This document shows positions 44,426-56,689 of a stretch of 64,000 nt of DNA, in pieces (the first letter of the stretch is position 1; every line of letters starts with the position of its first letter). Source of the DNA: Pyxicephalus adspersus (taxonomy: Eukaryota > Chordata > Amphibia > Anura > Pyxicephalidae); assembly GCF_032062135.1 (NCBI RefSeq), contig NC_092861.1, positions 706,613 to 770,612 on the forward strand, written 5' to 3'. Below the pieces are notes generated by a model that did not search any database, was not told the DNA's origin, and was given only the letters and a program-made list of their open reading frames with translations. The translations under genes and the position numbers were made by a program.

Positions 44426-46100
44426 TAAGGTAAAATGATAATTTAGGTTATGGTTTATATTGAAGATTTGTTAATTTTTATATTTTATTTAAATAATATT
44501 TGAATTGTTGTAATAAAAGACCTACAGGCCACAAACCAAATTCTATGGTGTGGTTATTTATAAAGGTATAAGGGAGGGTTGGTATTGGTTTGGTGGGGTC
44601 ATGGTTTTTTGGATAGGCTGCTAGATCTGTTTTGCTTCAGTCATGTATGTAAAACAGGCATTATGTAGACAGAGCAAATGTGATTTTTCTCTTTTTCTCT
44701 CTTTTTAAATAAATGTTTAAAAACACACACACTATAGATGTATTTATTAATGGTAATTTTGTTGGCATTTCTCTAGTATGCTGTCTTGAATGTTAGCAAT
44801 AAGAGCTGCATTTTGAGCTTTAGGTTTATACTTGAGTCGAAGCAGCTACTCTATCCTCTTGCTAAAAAAAAAAACCAAAAAAATGCCAAAAACTACCCCT
44901 CTACAGAACATAATGGATGGTGTGCAGTTTAATACTTTAGATTATTTTATGATGGGTTAGGGTTATACTATTATATATGAAGACAAGTGGTTGAGTAGGC
45001 AGAAGGTATCACAATGGTGGGTGGAACTGAGCTACAGAAGATAAAGCTAGACAAGAAGTTGAGGAAGACATACTAAGGTACAGCATTTTCAATTGCACAA
45101 GGGTGCCATGACATGCTCAACCAACAAGAAACCCCAAAACCAGGATTTGTGTTCAGATGCCATTTAAAAACATGCTAAAAACAAGGGTATGATCAATGCC
45201 ATCATTGGCAGGACAGTGTGATAGCAGTGTGTGGGTAATGCTGCTTCTCATATTTTGGAGCCTAACAACTCACCCGATACAAACCATCAAATATCCTATA
45301 CTGTGTGTTATACCAACTTGAATTTTCAAGGTACACAAGGTATACTCGTAGCTTTTTGTAACCCCCCCATCCACTTACATAGCAGGGAGCATTGCGGTAG
45401 GATCCCCTAATCTAAATGTACCTGTCACAAAACCATAACTGTCATACTATGCTGTCCTGTCCACTTTCCTACTTTAAACCCCAATTTCTCTGGAGCGAGG
45501 AGGTGTAGGAAACTGAAAACCTAGGTGTAGGTTGGGGACTCTTGTGACTAATTCCCCACCGTCACAAAATTGTAAGAACCCTGTCACATATAACTGTTTG
45601 CTTCCCATATCTGAACGTCAATTTCTCTGGAACAGGGAGGTGTAGTAATTCAAAAATGTAGCCCCTGGGGATCGCCACTTTGCTTTTGAAATAGCATCCC
45701 TGTATTTTCACAAGTTCTTAACCTGTGACCCCTGTATCATACCGTGCTACCCCTCACACATAGCTGGCCATTTGTCTTCTGTGCACTTTAATTTCTCAGA
45801 ACGGGGAGATGTAGGACCGGAAGATGTAGTAGTAAGAACATGTACCCCTTGGCTATCTGTCACATGAATTGCATTTCTCTGGAAGTATCCATTGCAGAGT
45901 TATCGGGGTACAAAGAAGGTTAGCGGCCCCTATAACTGACAGGAAGCATTGTATGGTGTAGTTTCTGCTCTATGGTACAGGAATGGTGAGCGGGGAGCAA
46001 TACATGCTTTCAGAGAAGTAGAATTTGCTGTAAAAGCCTATGGTAACTTCACTTACTTACTGGGTTCAGGGAGCCAACTGATACCAAAACTGGTATGTCC
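44426..46100. repeat. Non-coding; degenerate tandem repeat at 45470-45830
   Basis: No gene found. Three diverged units containing aatttctctggaacggggag followed by gtgtagg start near 45482, 45620 and 45791. The rest is AT-rich unique-looking sequence. Confidence 0.5.
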
Positions 46101-46779
46101 AGAACATATCTTGGGGGTCAGGGACATATTGTGGGGGTTTGGGACATATCATGGGGGTTAGGGACATATTGTGGGGGTCAGGGACATATCGAGGGGGTCA
46201 GGGATATATTGTGGAGGTCAGGGACATATCATGGGGGTCAGGGACATATCATGGGGGTCAAGAACATTTCTTGGGGGTCAGGGACATATCATGGGGGTCA
46301 AGGACATATCTTGGGGGTCAAGGACATATCTTGGGGGTCAGAGACATATTGTGGGGGTCAGGGACATATCGTGGGGGTCAGGGACATATTATGGGGGTTA
46401 GGGACATATCGTGGGGGTCAGGGACATATCGTGGGGGTCAGGGACATATCATGGGGGTCAGGGACATATCATGGGGATCTGGGACATATTGTGGGGGTCA
46501 GGGATATATTGTGGGGGTCAGGGACATATCATGGGGTCAGGGACATATCATGGGGGTCAGGGACATATCATGGGGGTCCAGGACATATCATGGGGGTCAG
46601 GGACATATCTTGGGGGTCAGGGACATATCATGGGGGTCCGAGACATATCATGGGGGTCAGGGACATATCATGGGGGTCAGGGACATATCATGGGGGTCAG
46701 GGACATATCTTGGGGGTCAGGGACATATCTTGGGGTTTAGGAACATATCATGGGGGTCAGGGACATATCTTGGGGGTCA
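46101..46779 (+). repeat. 20-bp G-rich minisatellite, 34 copies
   Basis: The unit is gggacatatcatgggggtca. 33 of 34 units are exactly 20 bp; one (46521-46539) is 19 bp. The commonest variation is at the middle (catg, cttg, tgtg, cgtg). It ends in a partial unit at 46780. As 20 is not a multiple of three, each forward frame reads a 20-residue peptide period; two frames stay open throughout, but there is no sign that it is coding. Confidence 0.97.
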
Positions 46780-47634
46780 GGGACTCCCAGGAATTACTGG
46801 TTCAGATTTGTGCCTAGTGAGCAAATCTGTGGAAAAGGCTGTCTCCGGGAGGCATGTTAGATACAGCAGTATAAGATCAATTTAAAGCTAACTATGAAGA
46901 GGAATTGAACAAGAAACATTTGAGAAATATGCTAATATCCTGCCAAGTGAGATTTGAACAGAAATGGCTGGTGTACCTCCTCCCACCAATATCTAAAAGT
47001 AGACAATAGACAACATATCACCCCAGCCTAGATAAAATAAAGCACAAGCAGTAGACATAACAGAACTAAGCTAGAGATTGCAGCTGATAGTATGGAAATA
47101 TGAGGAATATGATGCATATGTCTTCTGCACTGATAATAAATTAGGACATGTATATGTGAAAATTGAGATGGTTGTATTTTTGTTGGCTAAAGTTTTCTTT
47201 AAATCTGGCAAGTTGTGTGAATCGTTCTAGTGTAATGAGGTGTGAGATCTCAAGAGTTTACGTTGCATCAATAGTAATATTGTTGATGTTATATTTGGCA
47301 ATGCTGATTTATTATCTGGTGCACAATTGGTTTCTTGTGCTGTTTGTAATTTGATGTGAGTAATTAGTTGCTTGGATTGTTTGCAATGAATTTGTTGTTT
47401 GTATTGTTGTTTGTACTTTTATTGTACTTCATGTATCTTTCATTGTTAAGAACAAAGGATGAGGACAATCTGTAGAATTTGGGAAAGAGTGTTGTTTACA
47501 CCTTACTGAGGAATGGTTTTGAGAATATGCAAAGATGTTGGATGCATCTTACACGTGGAGGAGTACATTCACCCGGAACATACAAACATTGCATGAGGTG
47601 CTGAATGGATGGATTCCAGAAAAAGTAGTACAAT

Positions 47635-47728
47635 ATTATTACAGTATGTGGATGATTTGCTTCTGTACTGTGATGACCAGGAAATATGTGGGAAAGAAAC
47701 TGTTTCCTAGCTAAGACAGGTAAGAGAG
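47635..47728 (+). pseudogene. Retroviral reverse-transcriptase scrap (YVDD box)
   Basis: A short plus-strand frame reads LLQYVDDLLLYCDDQE and KETVS, the catalytic box of gamma/epsilon-type retroviral RT. No other retroviral sequence was recognised next to it. It is an isolated remnant of an endogenous retrovirus. Confidence 0.6.
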
Positions 47729-47825
47729 AGCAAAGCTGTGATAGTTGTATTTTTAGCAAACATTTGCAGAAGTGATGCACATTATCACAGACCTTACAGT
47801 GAAGAATCCCTTCCTTATCCGGAGC

Positions 47826-48345
47826 TTAAACTTCTTTTCCTCCAGATGCAAAGAGCGCCCCCTTGTGCTTTGTAATGATCTCAGCACCAGGGAGACAGCA
47901 AACCATTCGGTTGGGGCGATCTGGGCGACAAACTATTCTATCCGTCCTCCTGATGATAGAATCCCATATGACTACTAATTGTCTTTTCCTTCCTGCGTTT
48001 CCCTCCCCACCACTACTAGATGGGCTGCTCTCCCGGCTGTTAGGGGTAGCAGTTACATCTAGAGTTGCCACCACTGGGTCTGCCACCTGCACATCTTCAC
48101 ATAACTTTGCAAACATGTTGGGGTGCTCAAACCCAGGGCTGGCTTTTCTTTTCTGGGGGCTCCTTACCACTCCCTCTAGGGTCATTAACCCAACTCCCTA
48201 CATGTTCATCCTGACTAACCTCTCCACCCTCCACATCTAAGCCATTAACAGGAGACCCCTCTCAAGGTGATCCAGTGATTTCAGTGTTGCAATGCGCTTC
48301 TCCAGCTCTCCAATGCGAGATACCAGTAAGGCGACCTGCTCATAT
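47826..48345 (-). pseudogene. CR1-like LINE ORF1 fragment (coiled coil and degraded GDS block)
   Basis: The minus strand from about 48345 gives a short heptad-rich segment (LLVSRIGELEKRIATLKSL), a Ser/Gly-rich linker, and then KRQLVVIWDSIIRRTDRIVC with CCLPGAEI. The last part matches the first block of an SGNH-like domain in ORF1 of CR1-type LINEs, where GDS is usual; here the Gly is Trp. The hydrolase part is cut off at 47826. Confidence 0.6.
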
Positions 48346-49147
48346 CTGTCACAGCGGTATTCACCTATGTATTCACCTAGGAGCTGTTACTCCATTTGTG
48401 CATATATGAGCCAGACTGTGCACTGAAGCAAACTTTCCACCATGCTAACAATGTTTGTTTCTTTACAAAGAGTTATAAATGTTTACTTACAGTTTGTGGT
48501 TAATACAAGGATTTTAACTCTTTTTTTCTAACTTCACTTGATTAAAAGTCCATTTGTTTCACAAGCCAAACAGTGGAGTGTACAAAAAAAAAAAAAAACC
48601 ACCAATACAAATCTATCCCTATACCAAAAAAAAAACATTATTAGTTAACACTAAAGAAATGGACATTGCCTTAACGTATGGCAGTGATTCTCAGCTAGGG
48701 TTAGAATTTGCGGACCACCAGGGGACAATGTTCCACTAACCACCAGGGGGCAATGTTTCACTGACCACCAGATATTGGCCTTCAATGAATAAGGCACCTG
48801 AGTAGATTTCCTACCTTTGCTTCCCCACTGCTGTACATGTGTTGGACCTCTTAGGAGAAATAAAATCAAGCAGAGGTGTAGCGCACATTTCCCATACACA
48901 GGAAGCGTGCAGACCTCCATCATCCATACAAGCTCCCATTTTTCTTTTCGAAGGAGCGCAGGTTGGTTCCCACAGCAGCCAATACAAAGGTCCCCCTGAC
49001 AATCACAGTAAGATGAATTCTATGTCGGTCCCATCCTCTCATATAGCGCACACACAGGCCAGATAGAGCTACATACCAACCTATCCCAGCACCGAGCATT
49101 GCACGGGTCATGTGATGTCAGGTAAATCAGGTAAACCCTATTTCTCC

Positions 49148-51940
49148 TGTATGCCAAGGTGGTGCTAGACTCCAAAACGGTGGGAATTGAAGTGTTTATT
49201 TACAGTGGGGCAGGTGTTAATTTAGTTGATGGTCAGTTCGTCCGTACGCATGGGTTGACATCAGGTACATTAGACAAAAATATCTCTGTGTTTGCAATTG
49301 ATTCCGCTCCACTCACACAGAAATGTTTGTCACAAATAGTGCAGGGCGTCCTTTTAAAAGTGGGTGATTTTCATCAAGAATCCATCCCGTGTTTTGTGCT
49401 GGAGGGTCTGCCTGCTCCAGCTAGGTTTACCATGGTTAAGCAAACATAATCCTACTATCGATTGGCAAGCAAGACAGATTCTTGATTGGAGTGATTATTG
49501 CATAGACAACTGTCCTAACACATCACTTTCTGTGGCAACCCCTAAGGTTGTACCTTCATTTATTTCTGATTTTTCTGATGTATTCTCGGAAGGTAGAGAC
49601 CAGGAGTTACCTCCACATCGGGAGCATGATTGCCCCATCAACCTTTTTTCCCAGATCCAAGTTGCCTAAGTCTCGGTTGTATAGTCTTTCCGAACCCGAA
49701 AGGGCAGCCATGCGAGAATATATCACCGAGAGTTTGGCTAAAGGTCATATCAGACCATCCAAATCTCCAGTTGCTGCAGGGTTTTTCTTTGTTAAGAAGA
49801 AGGACAGAACTCTTAGGCCATGTTTGGACTTCCGTGAGCTTAATCGTATAACTGTTTGTGATCCTTATCCCCTTCCGTTGATCCTGGATTTGTTCAATCA
49901 GATTGTCAGTGCCAAGGTGTTCTCTAAATTGGATTCGAGGGGGGTGTATAATCTGGTAAGGATCAAGGAGGGGGACGAATGGAAGACGGACTTTAATACC
50001 CCTGAGGATCATTTTGAGAATATGGTCATGCCTTTTGGGTTAACCAATGCTCCTGCGGTTTTCCAACATTTCATTAATGACATTTTTCGCCATCTAATGG
50101 GCAGGTTTGTTGTGGTGTATCTGGATGATATACTAATTTATTCACCAGACATGAAGACTCATCAGGAGCACTTGAATCAAGTGTTACAGATGCTAAGAGA
50201 GATTAAACTGTATGCTAAGTTTGAGAAGTGTGTCTTTGCAGTTCCGGAGGTGCAATTCCTGTGTTACCTACTCTCATCTTCAGGTTTTCAGATGGATCCT
50301 GAAAAGATCTGTGCGGTGTTGGACTGGGATCTACCCAAAAATCTGAAAGTGCTTATGCAATTTTTGGGGTTCACCAACCACTACCGTAAATTTATTTTGA
50401 ATTACTCAACTGTGGTTAAACCTTTAACGGACATGACTAGGAAAGGTGCGGATATCTCAGTCTGGTCTGATGGGGCTTTACAAGCCTTTTCAGCTGTTAA
50501 GGAGTGTTTTGCTTCTGCCCCTATACTGGTGCAACCAGATGTGTCACAGCCATTTAATGTGGAAGTTGACGCATCTGAGGTAGGGGTAATAGCGGTCTTG
50601 TCACAGGGTACTTCACCTAGCAAATGGCGCCCTTGTGCTTTTTTCTCTAAGAAACTCTCTAATGCAGAAAGAAATTATGACATGGGTAATAGAGAGTTGC
50701 TGGCCATTACGTTGAAATCTGGCTTGCCAAAAATCTGGCTTACTTGGAGTCGGCTAAACGTCTGAACCTAAGGCAAGCCAGATGGTTGTTGTTTTTTACC
50801 AGATTTACCTTCATTGTCACCTATCGCCCTGGGGCTAAAAACGTCAAGGCGGACGCTTTGTCGCATAGTTTTCCTGGCAGGATGATTCGTAAGATCCTGG
50901 TCCGATATTGTCTGAAGGGGTAGTAATATCCGCTCTTTATCCTGATCTTGACACAGAGGTGTTGAAGGTCCAAGGAGATGCACTGGATTCTTGCCCTCCA
51001 GGGAAGTTGTTTGTTCCTCTTGAATTACAACACAGGGTGTTCAAGGAACATCACTGTACAGTCCTTACAGGACACCCTGGTCACCATGGAGCAGATCCAT
51101 AGTCGATCTCATCTCTTGTAGATTCTGGTGGCCAGGGTTGCGAAAATGCGTTTAAGGTCATATGTCAGCTTGTAGTACTTGTGCACATGCTAAGGTGACA
51201 CATACTCGGCCTTCAGGATCCCTACGTCCATTCTGTCCCGACCTTGGACTCACTTATCCATGGACTTTATCACAGATTTGCCTAATTCATCCGGAAAAAC
51301 TGTGATTCTGGTGGTTGTTGACCGCTTCAGTAAGATGTCGTACTTTATAGCATTACCAGGGTTACCTAATGCTAAAACTGTCCTTCTCTTCGGCCTTTCA
51401 TCCTCAGTCGAATGGACAGACTGAACGCCCTAACCAGAATCTGGAGACTTATTTGAGATGTTTTGTCTCAGATAATCAGGAGGAGTGGTCTTCATTTTTG
51501 TCTTTGGCCGAGTTTGCCATAAATACCGAACACAGGAGTCCACCGATAAGTCGCCGTTTTTTCGGGCATATGGGTTCCAGACGCAGTTTGGCACATTTTC
51601 TGGTACTGAGACTTCTGGTATTCCAGAAGAGGAAAGATTTTCCTCTTCTTTGTCATGTATTTGGCGGAAAATTCAAAAAAATTTACAAAAGATGAGCAAC
51701 AAGTATAAACAAATGGCTGACAAGAGACCGATGAGTGGTCCGAACCTAAGAGTGGGTGATTCTGTGTGGCTATCCACAAGAAACATTAAGTTGAAAGTAC
51801 CATCTTGAATGTTGGGTCCAAGGTTTATTGGTTATTCCAGCGACCAACGTTAATGCCAGGCACCGAGTGAAAGCCTTTCACAGGGCTCATTCGGATAAAG
51901 TTGGCCCTGGGTGTCCGGAGGTCACCAGTAGAAGGGGGGG
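49148..51940 (+). pseudogene. Ty3/gypsy retrotransposon pol, 5'-truncated and broken
   Basis: Order: aspartic protease (49159-49449, active site degraded to YSGAGVN), RT (about 49650-50330; LDFRELNRITVCDPYPLP, PFGLTNAPAVFQHFIND, VVYLDDILIYSP at about 50115), RNase H (50420-50860, with VEVDASEVGVIAVLSQG, cut by a deletion near 50715), integrase zinc region (HHCTVLTGHPGHHG, 51046) and core (about 51120-51620, central part deleted near 51375; [11 protein letters not shown] remains), then VGDSVWLSTRNIKLK (about 51755). Frame changes occur near 49430, 49640 and 50715. Gag and the 5' LTR are absent. Confidence 0.9.
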
Positions 51941-51943
51941 TAC

Positions 51944-52462
51944 TGTCATGTTCCCTCCCGTGACTGAGGTTAGAAGATCTGAGAGACTGGCTGCACGTGA
52001 GGTTATCCCACAGTGCTTTCACTTGTTTCAGTGTTGTTGTTGGTAATGACCACACCTCTGGTCTCAGCTGCAGCTTGTTATCATTACTATTCCTCTATTT
52101 AGCCTGGCCTTACGCTTCAGGTCATGTGGTTGATATTTCCTGCTTGGAGGTGGAAGAGCTGGTGTGTGGACCTCTCCTGAGTGTTATGCAAGCGGGTGTG
52201 GACCCACTGTGCCACTGACCAGGAACCAGTAGTCTCATACCCTGTCACTACTCGGGGATTTCAGGGCTACTAGGGTCTAGGTTCCGGTGTATGAATCCAG
52301 CCACCTTCAGGGTCTATTCATACTGACAGGAGTCAGGGCTAGATTTAGGGTTGCTGTAGGTTGTGACCATTTCCCTCTCCCTAGCTTGGAGGTCTAGTCC
52401 CTTTGTCATTATCTTCCTGTTTACATTCTGGTGTTCCTCTCCTCCCCCCTTACCTCATGACA
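51944..52462 (+). mobile_element. 3' LTR of the gypsy element
   Basis: 519 bp starting tgtcatg and ending catgaca (perfect 7-bp inverted ends with TG...CA). A polypurine tract agaaggggggg lies just before it at 51930-51940. A tatttag box lies at about 52099. Confidence 0.85.
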
Positions 52463-53828
52463 TTATCATCATAAAAAACACAAGTTATATATAACACACA
52501 TGATTTTAGGGTTCTTATACTGATCCATACATCTCCAAGAAAATCCTTGGAGGGAAAAATAGGGTGGGGGGGGGAGGGGAAGGGAGTGAATCAAATTGAT
52601 TTGGATTTTCTCATTTATATTGATTTGGTTATCAATTAATTCACCATAATTAATAACTTGTCAAATCAAACTGATCAATAAAAAAAATTAAATAATAAAT
52701 GAATCAATATAAAATGAATTTAATAAAAATACATATAGAGTGAATATGTAATAAATGCATGTCGAAATAAAATAATGTAAATACATTATTGTGATAATAT
52801 TCAAAGTGATAAGTATTGTGTGTGAGATAATCAAAATACATTTAATAAATGATTTTAGTTATTAAATTAATTAAGGATGTGATTGGTATATATTAAGTAA
52901 AAACTAACTTATCACTTATAGAAAATGTTTTTACATGGTTCATTTACCAAAGGGTCCAAATATATTAATTTGTCCACAGGGATTCTGTTTGTAGTGTATG
53001 TTTTACTAGAATCAATGCAGATGTTCCTTAAATAAATAAATACATTATAAGGAAACCTTGTATCTAAAAATGTATACACACAAGAAAAATATCCAATTAC
53101 TAATATTGTTATTTTGTACCTGAATAAAAGTTTATATGAATTTTATATTAAACATTTTGGCCTTTAAAGTCCCATAATTGGATTTTCTATTTTTTGTTAT
53201 GACAACCTGACAGATCTAGAGTTTAGAAATTGGTATCTGAAACGTGATTATTTGTTTCTTGTGGTCACAGCACATCAATACATTTCTGTTATTGGGAATA
53301 TTATTGTTTTGTCAGCCAATCAGAGAGAAGCCTTTATTAGCTCTTCCTGTGTGCTCTCAGAAATGTTTTATATAAAGAAAAGAAAGATTAACTCCCAGAG
53401 GTGCTGCATAGATCAGTATGGCGGCATCTATCTGAGACCCCCAAATATCAGCATTGCCCTCCTACTAATGTATCAACTGGTGGATCAATGACATGATTGA
53501 TGAAGTGTAATGTAATGGATATACATAGCAAAACATAAATATGTGTATGTTTATTTGTTTTTACTTTAGACATGTTCCCACAGATTTCCATGTCTCCCTC
53601 TTTTCCTTCCCCAGATGTATTGCTGACCATGCTTTAGAAATGTACTTCCAGTTTACATTTCATCTTTAAATCATGGAAAAGAACACATTTGTTTAAACAT
53701 GTTGTTTCACCTGGCAGCTGTTCCCACAACCACCTCCCATCCCTTTAACCCTCCTTCAATATGTTAGGTAACAAACACATTTTATCATTCGTTAAAAATA
53801 AATATAAGGATAAAAATAAAATAATAAA
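52463..53828. other. AT-rich non-coding region
   Basis: Very AT-rich, with repeated attgatttgg/atcaatt and taataaat strings at 52590-52900. No gene recognised; the open frame at 53252-53491 has no known motif and poor coding character. Confidence 0.5.
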
Positions 53829-53990
53829 ATTAAAGTTTAATTGTTATATCATTTAGGTCCAAAATGTCTTGGAGTTGCTGCACTCATAACTGAAAAAAAA
53901 AATATCGACGTGCAAAGGGTTAAATGAAGTTAATTAAAAACAACAAATTCATAAAATTGGACTTAAATGATATAACAATTAAACTTTGAT
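53829..53990. mobile_element. Hairpin element with 34-bp inverted arms
   Basis: 53829-53862 and 53957-53990 are inverted copies with two mismatches in 34 bp; shared core taattgttatatcattta. The 94-bp loop has no coding sequence. It looks like a palindromic MITE. No target duplication was identified. Confidence 0.75.
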
Positions 53991-54399
53991 TTCACTTTTA
54001 ATAAATTGGTTAATTTTCGTACAAATTTATTTATATTTAGTGATTGCCATTTTTGGATTTACGATTCTTGGATTTACGATTCTTTTGAGAATCGGGGGTT
54101 TATTGGTATATAATAAAAGGGCCACTGTATTGGCAGAAATCATTCCTGTACACAAGCAGTCTATGAATTTGCTCCGCGGGGGCGGATCCTGGCTAACCAT
54201 GGGAGTTCTCCAAACTTCAGGTTGAATTCTCAGGGCACAAAATTAATCTGATACAACAGTGCTGCCCTCTTCTGGACAGGACAGAAATCGCCAGTACATC
54301 GCACCAAGATACTCACTTCTGATGTAAATGTGAAAGGTAAGATTCACTTTGTAAATATTTCTCAACAAAAGACAAGAATTTTCCTTGCACATGATTGAA

Positions 54400-54930
54400 T
54401 GATATCATGATGGGCAGCATGGTGGCTTGGAACTTAGTGCTCTGTCCTTTACAGCGCTTTTCCTCGTTTCTCCCAGTTTTCTCGCATTTTTAAAGTGTTT
54501 AGTTTTCAAGTGCTTATAAACATGGGAAAACTTTCCATTGAAATCGACGTTTGACGATCCAATTGACGTTTTTGGACGTTTTCCAGCATTAACCTCACAT
54601 TTTAATTTTTTAAACGTAGCAGGGAACGTTATAGATAGCGCTCATAAACGCACCTCAAGGAAACGTCCTGGTGTAGATTAGCCCATTGGAATGCATAGGA
54701 ATTTCAAACATCGGGTTTTAAAACCTCAGGTTAAACGCTGGGGTAAATGTCCGTGTAGACTTAGCCTAAGGCCCATTAATGTTGGCTGTAGCAGCTCAAA
54801 CACATGGTCTGTTTCAAACGCAGATTGTGCTCCAAGACTTCAGACTCCATTCGGGGTTCCGCCCTCTATTACATCATCTTCGGAGGCTGGTGTGTCCTTC
54901 TGTGAAAGGAAGCCATGGGAGGTGAGAAAC
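54400..54930. repeat. Interspersed repeat region
   Basis: Sequence with repeated aacgtt/cgacgtttga motifs and agattagcccattggaatgc, typical in look of amphibian MITE-derived repeats. Open frame 54691-54933 is not supported as coding. Confidence 0.35.
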
Positions 54931-55166
54931 TAGCGGGTCGCACAAGACCCTGGACGCGTGTACCGGAGCACTGTGCATTGTCTCTAAGAATTGAAGCCAT
55001 GAGATTTATCGGGGAAAAAGCATAATGTCCGTGCTTAATGTTCATTCTAATAGTAAGTGTCTATTATTATGTCTAATAATATATATTAAGGAATAATAAC
55101 TTTTACATTTACCCCAAATTAAATAGCATGCTTGCCTTGGTAATTCAGTTATAGCTTTTATTATAA

Positions 55167-55400
55167 AAGCCAGGAATGGGAGGTGGTGGGACCAGGAATG
55201 GAAGGCAAAGGACTCAGAATTAGAAGTAATAGAGCCAGGAATAGGAAGTGGTGGGACCAGGAATGGGATGGGTTGAAATCACAAATGGTAGGTGGTAGAA
55301 CTAGAAATGGGGGAATCAAGGAAGGGGGAAAGGTAAAGCTGGGATGGGGAAGTGGTGAAGCCAGAAATGGGTGATGATGGATTTGGGTTTTGGAAGTGGT
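55167..55400 (+). repeat. Degenerate G-rich tandem repeat, about 24-30 bp unit
   Basis: Recurring ccaggaatgggaggtggtgg and variants (aggaataggaagtggtggg, agaaatgggggaat). Confidence 0.65.
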
Positions 55401-55884
55401 GATGATGGAAGATATGCAACAACCTTACTTAAACTCTGCGCACCAAAATGGTCACCAGCTGACCCGGGACATAGTACTGAATATCACAATATTTTCTCAA
55501 ACATAGCACAGAATAAAACTTGTGGTGCCTGGAAAAAGGGGACAATAAGGGGAATATCTAGATGAGGGGAGAGATTGTCAGAAGAGGACACTGCAGGCAG
55601 GAAAATCCATTCCAATGTAGATACAAAGACAAGAGAAATCCCAAGCAGCCCATTCATTGGCTCAGCCATTGAGAGCTGAGACTATCCATAAATAGCGGGC
55701 TTCAAATCTAGGTCATTTTAACCCTTTAAATATTAATTCTGATTCTTAATCCATTTGAATTTCTCAATGGGAAATTGATAAGGTGATTTCCTATTGATCC
55801 CAGACCAATATTTCCCTCTCTATCCTGACCTCGGTTTTCAACGCGTTGGGAGCAGTGATTTAACACATACGCAACTAAAGCATA

Positions 55885-55932
55885 TACCGTATTTTTTGCC
55901 TTATAAGACGCACTTTTTCTTCCCCAAAACTG
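55885..55932 (+). repeat. End of an interspersed repeat (ccttataagacgcac)
   Basis: ccgtattttttgccttataa followed by gacgcactttttcttcccc is the terminus of a repeat known in many vertebrates; only the end is visible here. Confidence 0.5.
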
Positions 55933-56179
55933 AAACTTAATTAACAACTTTGCTGAGCAAGATGTTTCAAGGTAAGAAGCTTCAAGGTAAGGATGGAGCA
56001 AATATTGACCTACTGATAAGGAGGATACAACTAGTTATAGACACAACTCAATTATCTGCAAAATATAGCAAAAACACAAAAACAACTTAAATTCAAAACT
56101 CAGCAAAATTATATTTCTTTCAGTTCCCTTCCTTTTATTCTTGAACAAAGGATAACTACCTGACTTCTTACCTTTCTTA

Positions 56180-56645
56180 CATGCTAATAAACAGCCTCAG
56201 GTTCTTCAGCATACATAACTAAAGGAAGCTGAATGATTCTAGATTTGCGTTCTGACAATAACAATTTCAGGGAGTCATAGGTTTGACAGTTATTACAAAA
56301 GTTATACAGGTTATGAGATAAACGCATATCACTTTCAATAACCTCAGTGTCATTATAGATATTACTAAAGACTCTAAGCAGCATGCTGATTGGAGTAGAG
56401 ACAGCAATCAAACAAGAAGTAACCATATCCTGAGTACTATGCATATCAGATAGACAAAAACTAGAACCATTATATATTTTTTTGGCAAGACGTTCCCATA
56501 TGTTACCCTGGAAATCAGTCCAATCACTATACTTAAGTAATCTCCGGTGCATAGACAGGGTAGAGTAATTCTTTAGACAAACAAAGGGCAAGTCTTGAGG
56601 GTGATAGTGGCAAGTTGTTGTGACCCATTCAAGACAGAATATGAT
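56180..56645 (-). pseudogene. Endogenous retrovirus env-like fragment
   Basis: A minus-strand open frame (56591-56184) follows the integrase end. It has several cysteines and short helical stretches but no signal peptide, cleavage site or fusion peptide that can be seen. The assignment rests on its place after integrase; it is a partial and broken sequence. Confidence 0.4.
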
Positions 56646-56689
56646 AATCAGGGCTCCAAAACTGCAGACAAGTATCCGGGCTGGTACTC

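Noticed and set aside
46101..46779. Possible CRISPR array
   Set aside because: Units are contiguous with no spacers, and the DNA is vertebrate.
46095..46885. Two long overlapping open frames of about 240 codons
   Set aside because: They are produced by a stop-free 20-bp tandem repeat read in different phases; no start context, flanking coding sequence or domain.
53252..53491. Possible small gene
   Set aside because: No domain, poor codon character and an AT-rich setting; nothing supports translation.
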